The position numbers were made by a program, and so were the translations under genes. A DNA stretch of 64,000 bases from Bacteroidales bacterium UBA4070. Lineage in GTDB: Bacteria > Bacteroidota > Bacteroidia > Bacteroidales > VadinHA17. Position 1 is the stretch's first letter. Each line of letters opens with the position of its first letter. The stretch is taken from the NCBI GenBank assembly GCA_002383485.1, contig DFYY01000025.1, forward strand, positions 89,520 through 153,519, given 5' to 3'. The notes below the pieces were generated by a model, which saw nothing but the letters and a program-made list of their open reading frames with translations, ran no database searches and was not told the DNA's origin. This document shows positions 25,797 to 33,954 of this stretch, piece after piece.

Positions 25797-27347
25797 TTAC
25801 CTGATACGTCTGACACTGCTCTCCGGTAGGTTTACGGGCACACCGTTGATGCTTGTCTCAACATCATCGCGATAGGTGACCGTTAGGAACACCTCGCCCA
25901 GCTCGTTGTATTTTTTCCATGTTTTGGTGCGGAAGCCGTTCTTATAATACCGGTCCTCCCTGGGCCTTCCGTTCTCATAATAGAGAACATGGTGTCCGTC
26001 CGGATTGCCCTGCCTGTAGTAACCTTTGAACCTGAGCCTGCCACCAGGATAATATGATTTCCATTCACCGTCACGAAGCCCTAGCAGGTATTCACCTTCT
26101 TCGGTATTGTCTCCGCTGGTGACTTTCCATATACCGTTCCTTTCGCCGTCGGCGTAACTGCCACTCGCTATTATCTCACCTGTGCGTGAATATTCAGTAT
26201 AGCTGCCGTCACGTTTTCCCTGGTAATAGTCTTCCTCCCGGAGCAGCTCGCCGTCAGGATAATACCAGTGCCATGTGCCATCAATGCGTCCGTTGCTGTA
26301 GGCTCCGGCCTGCTCCAGCCTTCCTGCTGCATTATAAAACTTCCAGGCACCAGTGCGCCTGTTTGCAGTATAGTTGCCCTCGGCCACAAGCACGCCGCTG
26401 GCGGAAAAATCCTTCCACTGACCGTTACGGTTTCCTTCCGCGTCTACTATACCCTCCGAGATCAGTACTCCGATGTCATTGTAAATCCAGGCTCCCTTGA
26501 TTGTACCGTCAGCATTGTACTCACGGTGTATTCCCACCGGCACTCCTTCCCTGAACGGACCGGAATAGATCAGTCGGCCTGCATCATCATACCTGTTCTG
26601 AATGTCAATTTCGGCACTGTTGTCCATCTCGGTTCCGGTAACCTTTCCGTTGTCATAGAGAAGCGTTACCATCAGCTTGCCCCGCTCATCATACTCCTTG
26701 TAATACCCGTGAAGCTGGTCATCACGGTAATTTCTCTCCGTTTTTACGATCCCGTTAGGCCAGAAGTCAAGCCATTCGCCCTGCTTCATTCCTGAAGCAT
26801 CGGTACGGTTTATTCTTACCCGGCTGATGAGAAAATCATTATTGTACTCAAGAAGGCTGATAATATTTCCTTCGGGGTCAAATTCACGTGACAGTCCGTC
26901 CTTTTTGCCATCGACATAAGGAATTGTCTGCTTCACTCTGCCGTCAGGAAAGAATATGCGTGCCAAACCCTCTTTCCTGTCACCGGCATAAAGCTCTGAA
27001 GTATTAAGATAGAGACCGTATACCGGATCTTTCTGATATTTAAAAGAATATCCGTTTCTCTTTCCGAGCAGGTAGCTTATCTTTTCTGTTGTATCACCTG
27101 CCTGATCATAGAATACCCATACGCTGTCAAGCAGGAAGCTGGTTCGCTTGCCTTCAGATTTGAGTATTCCTGTAACGTAATAACTTTTCCAGTAACCGTC
27201 CGGTTTTCCGTTCCTTATATAACCTTCACTGGATATGTTTCCGTTGGGATATCTGAACTGCTTGTAACCGTCCTGTAATTGTGCATTTTGCTGCGCGAAT
27301 AGCAGCGCAGGGATCAGTGACAGCAAAACCAGAAAAGTCCTTTTCAT
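25797..27347 (-). CDS. Secreted YwqK/MORN-like repeat protein
   Basis: A 516-residue exported protein. The ATG at 27347 begins a clean signal peptide (KRTFLVLLSLIPALLFAQ); an open frame further upstream overlaps nadA and is ignored. The mature part is a tandem array of about 20 repeats of roughly 23 residues with the pattern G-x-W-x-x-Y-x-x-x-G-x-L-x-x-E-G-x-Y-x-x-G-x-x-x-G, the toxin-antitoxin YwqK or MORN-like repeat. Homologues are common in Bacteroidota; their function is not established. It sits between nadA and ruvB on the same strand. Confidence 0.8.
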   Translation of the reverse strand: MKRTFLVLLSLIPALLFAQQNAQLQDGYKQFRYPNGNISSEGYIRNGKPDGYWKSYYVTGILKSEGKRTSFLLDSVWVFYDQAGDTTEKISYLLGKRNGYSFKYQKDPVYGLYLNTSELYAGDRKEGLARIFFPDGRVKQTIPYVDGKKDGLSREFDPEGNIISLLEYNNDFLISRVRINRTDASGMKQGEWLDFWPNGIVKTERNYRDDQLHGYYKEYDERGKLMVTLLYDNGKVTGTEMDNSAEIDIQNRYDDAGRLIYSGPFREGVPVGIHREYNADGTIKGAWIYNDIGVLISEGIVDAEGNRNGQWKDFSASGVLVAEGNYTANRRTGAWKFYNAAGRLEQAGAYSNGRIDGTWHWYYPDGELLREEDYYQGKRDGSYTEYSRTGEIIASGSYADGERNGIWKVTSGDNTEEGEYLLGLRDGEWKSYYPGGRLRFKGYYRQGNPDGHHVLYYENGRPREDRYYKNGFRTKTWKKYNELGEVFLTVTYRDDVETSINGVPVNLPESSVRRIR

Positions 27348-27348
27348 T

Positions 27349-28296
27349 TTATAATCCAAATTTAGCCGATATTTCAAGCATCCGCCTGATAGGAACTGCT
27401 GCCCGATCAATTATTGACGGATCGACAGTAACTTCCGGCTCTTCAAATTTAAGTGATTTATATATCTTTTCAAGTGTTATCAGCTTCATGAAATTGCACT
27501 CACTGCATCCGCATGTCGAGTCTTTTGGCGGCGCCGGAATAAATGTCTTTCCCGGTTCGGTTTTTTTCATCTGATAAATGATGCCCGGTTCTGTTACTAC
27601 TATAAATACCTTCCCCGGATCCTTTTTTACGAATGAGAGAAGTCCGGAAGTTGATCCTATATAATCAGCTGCCAGGCGAACAGGTTTCTCACATTCCGGA
27701 TGTGCAATGATCTTTGCTCCTTCATTTTCATTCTTCAGTTTGATTATTGCCTCAAGAGAAAACCGTTCGTGCACGTGGCAGGCTCCGTCCCATACCAGAA
27801 TATCCCTTCCCGTCAGACTTTTTATATAGTTACCCAGGTTTCTGTCAGGTCCGAAAATTATCTTTTCGTCTTCAGGCAGTGATTCAACAATCTGTTTTGC
27901 ATTCGAGGAGGTGCATGCAATATCACTCAGTGCCTTTATTTCAGCTGTGGTATTTACATATGTGATTACCGTTCTTCCGGGATTATCTTCAATGAATTTT
28001 CCGAAATCCTCCTTTGTACATGAATCTGCCAGGGAACATCCTGCAAGAATGTCTGGAATGATTACTTTTTTCTCCGGAGAGAGTATCTTTGCGGTTTCAG
28101 CCATAAACTTTACGCCGGCAAATACAATTATATCAGCAGAAGTCTCTGCTGCCTTCTGGGATAGTGCCAGACTGTCGCCAATAAAGTCCGCTATATCCTG
28201 TATGTCCGATGTCTGATAATAGTGGGCAAGTATGATGGCATTTTTCTCCTTTTTAAGAGCCTCAATTTTTTCAGTTATATTGTTATCAACAACCAT
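27349..28296 (-). CDS. nadA: Quinolinate synthase A
   Basis: A 315-residue iron-sulfur enzyme that condenses iminoaspartate with dihydroxyacetone phosphate to quinolinate in NAD synthesis. It starts with IILAHYYQTSDIQDIADFIGDS and has VFAGVKFMAETAKIL. The cluster cysteines are visible in GCSLADSC, CTSSN and the C-terminal CGCSECNFMK. nadB and nadC are not next to it. It is the last minus-strand gene before the gene-free region at 28.3-28.7 kb. Confidence 0.95.
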   Translation of the reverse strand: MVVDNNITEKIEALKKEKNAIILAHYYQTSDIQDIADFIGDSLALSQKAAETSADIIVFAGVKFMAETAKILSPEKKVIIPDILAGCSLADSCTKEDFGKFIEDNPGRTVITYVNTTAEIKALSDIACTSSNAKQIVESLPEDEKIIFGPDRNLGNYIKSLTGRDILVWDGACHVHERFSLEAIIKLKNENEGAKIIAHPECEKPVRLAADYIGSTSGLLSFVKKDPGKVFIVVTEPGIIYQMKKTEPGKTFIPAPPKDSTCGCSECNFMKLITLEKIYKSLKFEEPEVTVDPSIIDRAAVPIRRMLEISAKFGL

Positions 28297-28580
28297 ATTT
28301 TTATTCAGTTTTAAATTTTAAAATTATATGATGGTTATTATATGCTGTTAGTTTGGTTGAAATAATTTTATGATTCCTTTTGCAAAAATGGGAGTTAAAT
28401 GATTAATAACACCTTTTCAACACCTCAAAAAATGTACCTTTTCTGAAAAAGAGCATATTAGACATATAATTAACAATGGTTACCTTTGTTTTGTTAATAG
28501 TTGTTGAAAGCCGGGAAGAGACTGCCGGGCTGTTCAGTACCAGTTAAAATAAAATTTTAAAACGGTAAGAAAAAAATTTT

Positions 28581-28680
28581 GATTTGAGCTGAAAATAACA
28601 TGTTGTTGATAAAGTTGAGGGGGGGCAGAAAAATGAACAAAGAATTAAAATTCCGGTTACATGTTATTAACAACTCAATC
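28581..28680. repeat. Long imperfect inverted repeat
   Basis: The arm at 28581-28603 (GATTTGAGCTG then AAAATAACATGT) is the imperfect reverse complement of 28659-28680. The inner ten bases, AATAACATGT and ACATGTTATT, pair perfectly, and most of the outer GATT, GAG and TG positions also match. The 55-base spacer is A-rich with a run of seven G. It could be a hairpin, a protein-binding site or the ends of a tiny mobile element. Confidence 0.5.
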
Positions 28681-28716
28681 AGACGATGTTTTCTTTTCTT
28701 TTATTAATTACGGGAC

Positions 28717-28724
28717 TATATTTG
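28717..28724 (+). promoter_or_regulatory. -7 promoter element for rpiB
   Basis: TATATTTG matches TAnnTTTG exactly and lies 20 bases before the TTG start of rpiB. Confidence 0.55.
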
Positions 28725-28744
28725 TATAAAAATATAAAATCGTT

Positions 28745-29185
28745 TTGGAAAAAGTTGTAATTGCCTCAGACCATGCAGGTTTCAGGCTTAAGGAGAAGCT
28801 GGTGAGGTGGCTCATCTCAAACAGGTACGAAGTTAAGGATCTGGGGTGTTTTTCTGAAGACAGTGTTGATTATCCTGATTATGCACATCCGCTTGCGCTG
28901 GCAGTGGAGAAGGGTGATTTTAATTATGGCATTACAATATGCGGATCGGGAAACGGGATCAGCATGGCAAGCAACAAGCATCAGAATATTCGCTCTGCGG
29001 TATGCTGGAATGAAGAGATAAGCAGGCTGGCACGGTCACACAATGATGCAAATGTATGCGCTCTTCCCGGGAGATTCATCTCGGAGGCTGAAGCGATTTT
29101 AATAGTAAAGACCTTTCTTACAACGGCATTCGAAGGAGGCAGGCACAAGAGGCGCATAGACAAAATCCCCATTAAAAGCATTTGA
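28745..29185 (+). CDS. rpiB: Ribose 5-phosphate isomerase B
   Basis: A 146-residue RpiB/LacAB-fold isomerase interconverting ribulose 5-phosphate and ribose 5-phosphate. The N-terminus VVIASDHAGFRLKEKL, the active-site ICGSGNGISMASNK with its catalytic Cys, and SHNDANVCALPGRFIS are all family hallmarks. The start is TTG; the -7 box upstream leaves only about 13 bases of leader, so a start further upstream is unlikely. The Rrf2-type regulator begins one base after its stop, so the two form an operon. Confidence 0.93.
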   Translation: MEKVVIASDHAGFRLKEKLVRWLISNRYEVKDLGCFSEDSVDYPDYAHPLALAVEKGDFNYGITICGSGNGISMASNKHQNIRSAVCWNEEISRLARSHNDANVCALPGRFISEAEAILIVKTFLTTAFEGGRHKRRIDKIPIKSI

Positions 29186-29186
29186 A

Positions 29187-29627
29187 ATGCTTTCAACCAC
29201 CTGTAAATACGGCATCAGGGCTGTGATATTCATAGCCTCTAAATCTGAACCGCAGACCAATGTCGGCCTGAAGGAGATTACAGATCAGCTTCGGATACCC
29301 CAGCCATACCTGGCCAAGATACTTCAGACGCTTGTTCATAAGAAGATACTTCATTCCACGAAGGGGCCGCATGGCGGATTTTTACTTTCAGTGCCCGCCG
29401 GGAAGCTGACGCTGATGGATATAATTGATGCCATCGACGGAAGAAACTTCTTTGACAGTTGTTATGTGACAGGCGAAAAGTGCAATTTTGACAGGCCTGA
29501 TGACGGCAGATGCATACTTCACAATGATCTCAGGGATGAAAAGGTCCGGCTTGAAAAGTTTTTCAGCTCAAAAACGGTTGAGCAGATGGTTGAACAGGTC
29601 AGAAATGATCCCAGGGTTAAGATCTGA
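29187..29627 (+). CDS. Rrf2 family transcriptional regulator with three cysteines
   Basis: A 146-residue winged-helix regulator of the Rrf2 family. It starts MLSTTCKYGIRAVIFIA, and has the helix-turn-helix LKEITDQLRIPQPYLAKILQ and the wing KGPHGGFLL. Cys92, Cys99 and Cys109 (DSCYVTGEKC, then GRC) form the C-terminal cluster motif used by IscR/NsrR-type members to bind an iron-sulfur cluster, so redox, nitric oxide or cluster sensing is likely. No iron-sulfur assembly genes are nearby. It directly follows rpiB, and its targets are unknown. Confidence 0.85.
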   Translation: MLSTTCKYGIRAVIFIASKSEPQTNVGLKEITDQLRIPQPYLAKILQTLVHKKILHSTKGPHGGFLLSVPAGKLTLMDIIDAIDGRNFFDSCYVTGEKCNFDRPDDGRCILHNDLRDEKVRLEKFFSSKTVEQMVEQVRNDPRVKI

Positions 29628-29679
29628 ACCGCTCCTTAATATAATTCAAAATATTCCCGTTTCGATGATCGCGGACAGG

Positions 29680-30090
29680 TCAGCTTTCTTGCGGCGGCCC
29701 TGAAAGGCCTAATTTCTGCAGTATTTTCAGGGCAATATGTGCAATCGCGATGCCGGCGGTGACTCCCCCGATATTTGCAACAAGATCAATTATCTCTGCC
29801 TTCCGCGAGGTTGTCAGGGTCATCTGCATTATCTCCATCAGGGCGCCGAAGAAAAGCGGTATCAGCAGGATAACATACCTGAAATGACTGCTGGTACGCC
29901 ACCTGCATGAGTCGAGCAGCAAAACTGCCGAAAAAAAGGCATACATCACAAAGTGTCCCATTTTGTCTATATACGGGATATTAAGCATCCTTCCGGGTAT
30001 CAGCGTTTTACTTCCGGACAGGCTCAGCCATAGAATCAACAGGCCAATGATGATACTCTTATAATACTGTTTTATAAAGAGATATATCAT
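29680..30090 (-). CDS. VanZ-like membrane protein
   Basis: A 136-residue integral membrane protein with about four helices. IDKMGHFVMYAFFSAVLLL and the later LMEIMQMTLTTSRKAEIIDLVANIGG are the signature of the VanZ-like family, which includes the teicoplanin-resistance protein VanZ. Most family members in Bacteroidota have no known function and there is no resistance context here. It is convergent with the Rrf2 gene and divergent from hemW. Confidence 0.75.
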   Translation of the reverse strand: MIYLFIKQYYKSIIIGLLILWLSLSGSKTLIPGRMLNIPYIDKMGHFVMYAFFSAVLLLDSCRWRTSSHFRYVILLIPLFFGALMEIMQMTLTTSRKAEIIDLVANIGGVTAGIAIAHIALKILQKLGLSGPPQES

Positions 30091-30163
30091 AAGGGATTTT
30101 TGAGATTGTGAAAATAAGAAACGAATGTTAAATCTTTTGTATTTTTAAAGTATATATTTTGCA

Positions 30164-31294
30164 ATGGCCGGTGTTTACATTCACATACCTTTCTGCAGGA
30201 GTTTCTGCAGCTACTGTGATTTTTACAGTACTACTGACAACAGTCTGAGGGATGCTCTTGTTCAGGCCCTCCTGAGCGAGATCTCGCTCAGGTCATCATA
30301 CCTGGAGGGAGAGAAGGTGGATACAATTTATCTCGGCGGAGGTACTCCTTCCCTTCTTGATCCGTCGGTTACAGGAAGTCTTCTGGCAGCTGTAAGGGAA
30401 AATTTTGCGGTGGAAGACAATGCGGAGATAACTGCGGAGATCAACCCTGATGATGTTTATGAAGGATACTTCAGCGCTCTCCGGCAGGCCGGAGTAAACA
30501 GGATCAGCATCGGAGTGCAGTCCTGGGACGACAAGCGGCTGAAGTACCTCGGTCGCAGGCATGATGCGGCTCAGTCGGCCCTCGCCCTTGAGATTGCTTT
30601 TCGTGAAGGGTTTGACAACGTCTCCGTTGATCTTATTTATGGCGTGCCCGGCATGACAACGGCTGATCTGAAGTCAGATCTTGAAAAAACCCTGGCATTT
30701 CCTGTCACTCATCTGTCGGCATATCACCTGACAGTGGAAGAGGGAACGAAGTTTGGCAGGCTCAGGAAGGAGGGAAGGCTGAGAGAGACTGACGAGGAGA
30801 TTTCGGGAGCGATGTTCACTCTTCTCGGGAAGGTCTGCCTTGACCACGGATTCATTCATTATGAGATTTCAAATTTTGCCAGGGAGGGATTTATTTCCAG
30901 GCATAACTCTTCATACTGGAGACAGGTTCCGTATATTGGCCTGGGGCCGTCAGCCCACTCGTTCGACCGACGTTCACGTCAGTGGAACGTCTCTGATGTG
31001 AAAAAATATATTAAGGCAATTGGAGCAGGCACTATCCCCTGTGAACGGGAGGAGTTAAGCCGTATTACCGTTTTCAACGAATATATCATGACTTCTCTTC
31101 GGACCATGTGGGGTATTGATTTGCAGTATGTTGAGCAATACTTTGACAAGGAGATGCATGATTACCTGGTAAATCTGTCAGGGCGTTATATGCGTTATGG
31201 TCTCATGAAGCGTGAAAAAAATACCCTGGTCCTCACAGACCAGGGTAAGATGATATCCGATAATATTATTACCGAACTTATGACTGAGCTCTGA
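30164..31294 (+). CDS. hemW: Radical SAM protein HemW (coproporphyrinogen dehydrogenase-like)
   Basis: A 376-residue radical SAM protein. The 4Fe-4S motif is CRSFCSYCDFYS (Cys-x3-Cys-x2-Cys) near residue 11, followed by TIYLGGGTPSLL. AEINPDDVYEGYF and GVNRISIGVQSWDD match HemW rather than authentic HemN, and a HemW C-terminal domain is present. HemW is known as a heme chaperone; the older coproporphyrinogen oxidase label is unlikely. Its last 80 bases contain, on the opposite strand, a strong terminator hairpin for the convergent coiled-coil gene. Confidence 0.9.
   Translation: MAGVYIHIPFCRSFCSYCDFYSTTDNSLRDALVQALLSEISLRSSYLEGEKVDTIYLGGGTPSLLDPSVTGSLLAAVRENFAVEDNAEITAEINPDDVYEGYFSALRQAGVNRISIGVQSWDDKRLKYLGRRHDAAQSALALEIAFREGFDNVSVDLIYGVPGMTTADLKSDLEKTLAFPVTHLSAYHLTVEEGTKFGRLRKEGRLRETDEEISGAMFTLLGKVCLDHGFIHYEISNFAREGFISRHNSSYWRQVPYIGLGPSAHSFDRRSRQWNVSDVKKYIKAIGAGTIPCEREELSRITVFNEYIMTSLRTMWGIDLQYVEQYFDKEMHDYLVNLSGRYMRYGLMKREKNTLVLTDQGKMISDNIITELMTEL
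31215..31247 (-). terminator. Rho-independent terminator embedded antisense in hemW
   Basis: On the minus strand a 10-bp perfect stem (TACCCTGGTC / GACCAGGGTA, arms 31222-31231 and 31238-31247, 6-base loop) is followed at once by T7 (complement of 31215-31221). It lies about 95 bases past the stop of the minus-strand coiled-coil gene at 31343 and inside the 3' end of hemW. Confidence 0.8.
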
Positions 31295-31342
31295 CCGGCA
31301 TTTTCACTTACGTGGTGATGCTGTCAGCAGTTTGTGTCCTGA

Positions 31343-32251
31343 TCAGCCTCTTCCTTTAAGGGTAAAGGAGCCGGTTCCTATCTGCTCGCTGTCAAGATAA
31401 AGCTCTACATTGTAGGTTCCGGGGATGAAATCGCCGGTGTTGTCAAGGAAGATGCACATCTCGATGTCAGCATTTGCATAATCGACGGCCCTGTTGGCTG
31501 AGAAGATCAGCTGTTCACCCTTTACCTCGAACAGATTGTCCGGAGAAGGGGTAATCACCAGCTGGTCCGGGCGGACCACTCTCAGGTAGACAACCTTGTT
31601 CCCTGCAGCGGCGATTGGGTTCTCGCGAAGAGTGAAGCAGACGCGCACCTTGTCCAGGTTCCTGAGCTCATCTGTCTCCTTGCGTTTCTTGTTCAGGGCT
31701 ACTGCCACCACATCTTTGGCCTGGATCACAGAGGCTACCGTGACCTTCGAGGTCAGTTCCTCTTTCACCTTTTCAAGCTCGACGTTACTCTCCTGTACCA
31801 CTGTCATCTGCTGTTTGATCTCCACATTCTCGGCAGTGAGGATCTGGTTGCGCGTGTTCAGTGAGTCTATCTGCACGATATAGCTCTTCATGATATCACG
31901 CATGGTGCTTATCTCTGCCTTGTATTTTCTTATCAGCTGGGCGTTTGAGGCATTAACCTCAAGGAGTTTCTGAATCCTTGTGCGCTCGCGATGGATCTCG
32001 GCATTCAGCGTATCATTGCTTGTCTTCAGAGTGTCATATCCGTACATCATCATGCGGAGCTCATTAGCCAGGGAATCCTTCTCTTCCGTCAGTACCTGTT
32101 CCATCTCAACCATTTTGTTCTTCTGATTGTAATAAAGTACCACCAGGGCTATTAAGCCAAGAGTCAGGATTATGGTTGACACAATCATGACAACAGGAGC
32201 ACCTTTTTTATGCTCAACATGTTCAGCCTGATATTTTTCCTGATTTTCCAT
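31343..32251 (-). CDS. Membrane-anchored coiled-coil protein, unknown function
   Basis: A 302-residue protein I do not recognise by name. A short cytosolic N-terminus is followed by one membrane helix (about residues 19-41), then a predicted coiled coil of about 130 residues rich in Glu, Lys and Leu heptads (about 45-180). A C-terminal beta-rich domain (about 195-300) contains KVRVCFTLRENPIAAAG and ends FTLKGRG. The layout suggests a bitopic periplasmic or surface-facing sensor or spacer. It has its own -7 box and an antisense-embedded terminator, so it is a single-gene unit between hemW and the PurF paralogue. Confidence 0.7.
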   Translation of the reverse strand: MENQEKYQAEHVEHKKGAPVVMIVSTIILTLGLIALVVLYYNQKNKMVEMEQVLTEEKDSLANELRMMMYGYDTLKTSNDTLNAEIHRERTRIQKLLEVNASNAQLIRKYKAEISTMRDIMKSYIVQIDSLNTRNQILTAENVEIKQQMTVVQESNVELEKVKEELTSKVTVASVIQAKDVVAVALNKKRKETDELRNLDKVRVCFTLRENPIAAAGNKVVYLRVVRPDQLVITPSPDNLFEVKGEQLIFSANRAVDYANADIEMCIFLDNTGDFIPGTYNVELYLDSEQIGTGSFTLKGRG

Positions 32252-32273
32252 TTGTTTGTTTTTTAATCCGATA

Positions 32274-32281
32274 CAAAATTA
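32274..32281 (-). promoter_or_regulatory. -7 promoter element for the coiled-coil gene
   Basis: On the minus strand the bases read TAATTTTG, an exact TAnnTTTG match 22 bases upstream of the ATG at 32251. Confidence 0.5.
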
Positions 32282-32368
32282 ACAATAATTACAGTACAAC
32301 AAATTTTTCCTCCGTTTGATTAACTTAGCCCGGCATTTTATTATAAAACCTTACACCCTGTTTCTGCT

Positions 32369-33772
32369 ATGAGTGGCTTTTATGGATCGGTCTCTGAAAG
32401 GAGCTGTATCGATGATGTATTCTACGGTACGGATTATCATTCACATCTGGGCACCAAGCGTGCCGGCCTCGTTTTTTATGACAGTGAGATAGGATTCAGG
32501 AGGAGGATCCATAACCTCGAGAATGAATATTTCCGGAACAAGTTTGAGGCAGAGCTTAAGGAATTCAAGGGCAACAGCGGCATGGGAGTGATCAGCGATA
32601 CCGACCCCCAGCCTATACTTTTCAACTCTCATCTGGGGCCGTTTGCCCTGGTGACTGTCTCGCGGATTGTCAATATTACAGAGCTGGCTGATCATTTCCT
32701 GGCAAGAAAGAAGCATTTCACCGAGAACTTCATGGGAAACATCAACCCCACGGAGATGGTTGCCAATATTATATGTGAAGGAGATTCCTTTGTGGAAGGA
32801 ATCACGAACGTATATGAAAAGATACAGGGTTCCTGTTCATTGCTGTTGCTGACTCCTGACGGTATTATAGCTGCTCGTGACAGGCTTGGGAGGACTCCGG
32901 TTGTTATAGGAAGGAAGGATGGGGCCCGTGCCGTGGCTTCCGAGACCTGTTCTTTTCCGAATACCGGATTCGAGACGGAGTATTTTGTGGGGCCCGGAGA
33001 GATAGTGCATATCAGGGCGAATGGGTTCACCAGGCTTAAGGCGCCGGAAAAGAAGATGCAGATATGTGCTTTCCTGTGGGTTTACTACGGGTTTCCCACC
33101 TCCGAGTATGAGGGACGGAATGTTGAGGAGGTGAGATATCGTTGTGGTGCGGCCCTTGCCGGGCGTGACTCGGTTGAGGCCGATTTCGTCTGTGGAGTCC
33201 CTGACTCCGGTATAGGACACGCCTTCGGCTATGCCAATGCCAAGGGGCTTCCCTATATGAGTTCATTTTCCAAGTACACCCCGACGTGGCCCAGGAGTTT
33301 CATGCCGCAGCGTCAGATTCAACGCGATCTCGTGGCCAGGATGAAGCTGATCCCGAACAAGAAGCTGACCCGTGGCAAGAAAATTGTTTTTCTTGATGAC
33401 AGTATAGTGCGGGGGACACAGCTTAAGGATAATACTCGCGACCTTCGCGATGCCGGTGCATCCGAACTCCATATGCGCATTGCCTGTCCTCCGCTGCTCT
33501 ATCCATGCCCCTTCCTTAACTTCTCACAATCGCGTTCAACCCTTGAACTTGCAGCCCGCAAAGCCATTGTCAGGCTTGAGGGGGAGGAAAAGAACATTGA
33601 GGAGTATCTTGATCCCGGTTCGGAGAAATATGAGATGATGGTTAAGGAGATTTCAGATATGCTTGGAATGGATACCCTTATCTTTCAACGACTTAACGAT
33701 CTGGTTGAGGCTATCGGATTGCCAAAAACAAAGCTTTGCACCCACTGCTGGGACGGTAGCAGCAGCTTCTGA
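32369..33772 (+). CDS. Amidophosphoribosyltransferase paralogue lacking the N-terminal cysteine
   Basis: A 467-residue PurF-like protein with an N-terminal class II glutamine-amidotransferase fold and a C-terminal phosphoribosyltransferase domain. The PRPP loop is intact (VFLDDSIVRGTQLKD), as are VCGVPDSGIGHAFGYA and TPTWPRSFMPQRQ. However, true PurF begins (M)CGI/F with Cys as the glutaminase nucleophile, whereas this one begins MSGFYGSVSE. Glutamine hydrolysis is therefore not expected; it may use ammonia or have another role. A similar second copy is, to my recollection, common in Bacteroidota alongside a canonical PurF. The C-terminus CTHCWDGSSSF is conserved in such paralogues. Confidence 0.8.
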   Translation: MSGFYGSVSERSCIDDVFYGTDYHSHLGTKRAGLVFYDSEIGFRRRIHNLENEYFRNKFEAELKEFKGNSGMGVISDTDPQPILFNSHLGPFALVTVSRIVNITELADHFLARKKHFTENFMGNINPTEMVANIICEGDSFVEGITNVYEKIQGSCSLLLLTPDGIIAARDRLGRTPVVIGRKDGARAVASETCSFPNTGFETEYFVGPGEIVHIRANGFTRLKAPEKKMQICAFLWVYYGFPTSEYEGRNVEEVRYRCGAALAGRDSVEADFVCGVPDSGIGHAFGYANAKGLPYMSSFSKYTPTWPRSFMPQRQIQRDLVARMKLIPNKKLTRGKKIVFLDDSIVRGTQLKDNTRDLRDAGASELHMRIACPPLLYPCPFLNFSQSRSTLELAARKAIVRLEGEEKNIEEYLDPGSEKYEMMVKEISDMLGMDTLIFQRLNDLVEAIGLPKTKLCTHCWDGSSSF

Positions 33773-33814
33773 AATTGTTGAAAATAACGAGAGTTTGTTA
33801 ATAATTAACGGTTA

Positions 33815-33829
33815 GTCAAATAATTTGAC
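33815..33829. promoter_or_regulatory. Palindrome upstream of the fibre operon, possible operator
   Basis: GTCAAAT-A-ATTTGAC is a 7-bp perfect inverted repeat about a single central base, 126 bases before the first gene of the DUF4402/chaperone/usher run. A second AT palindrome (TTAATAATTAA) lies just upstream at 33799-33809. No exact TAnnTTTG box was found in this 182-bp gap. Confidence 0.3.
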
Positions 33830-33954
33830 CTGTTCGTCCGTTTAATTTTACAATTCACAAAACAACATGTAACCAAAATGCGTGATGTTTTGTATAACTG
33901 GTCAAAGCGGAATAGACCATAATAAAATTAGTAAAAATTAAATTTAAACTGAAA

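Larger units (their letters stand above)
28297..28744. other. AT-rich gene-free region, candidate replication origin
   Basis: A 448-bp stretch with no credible gene, the longest in the window. It is strongly AT-rich, with runs such as TTTTAAATTTTAAAATT near 28312. It has several near-matches to the DnaA box TTATCCACA: TGTTGATAA (8 of 9 on the minus strand) near 28606, and weaker ones near 28418 and 28664. It separates minus-strand nadA from plus-strand rpiB. Genes to its left are mostly on minus and to its right mostly on plus, the expected pattern around an origin, and parS sites lie 11-18 kb away. No exact DnaA box was found, so this is a candidate only; part of it is promoter for nadA and rpiB. 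Confidence 0.35.

Noticed and set aside
28633..28707. 24-codon open frame with a G-rich stretch upstream in the gene-free region
   Set aside because: Very short, no recognisable sequence and overlapped by the inverted repeat; the G-run is not a convincing ribosome site.
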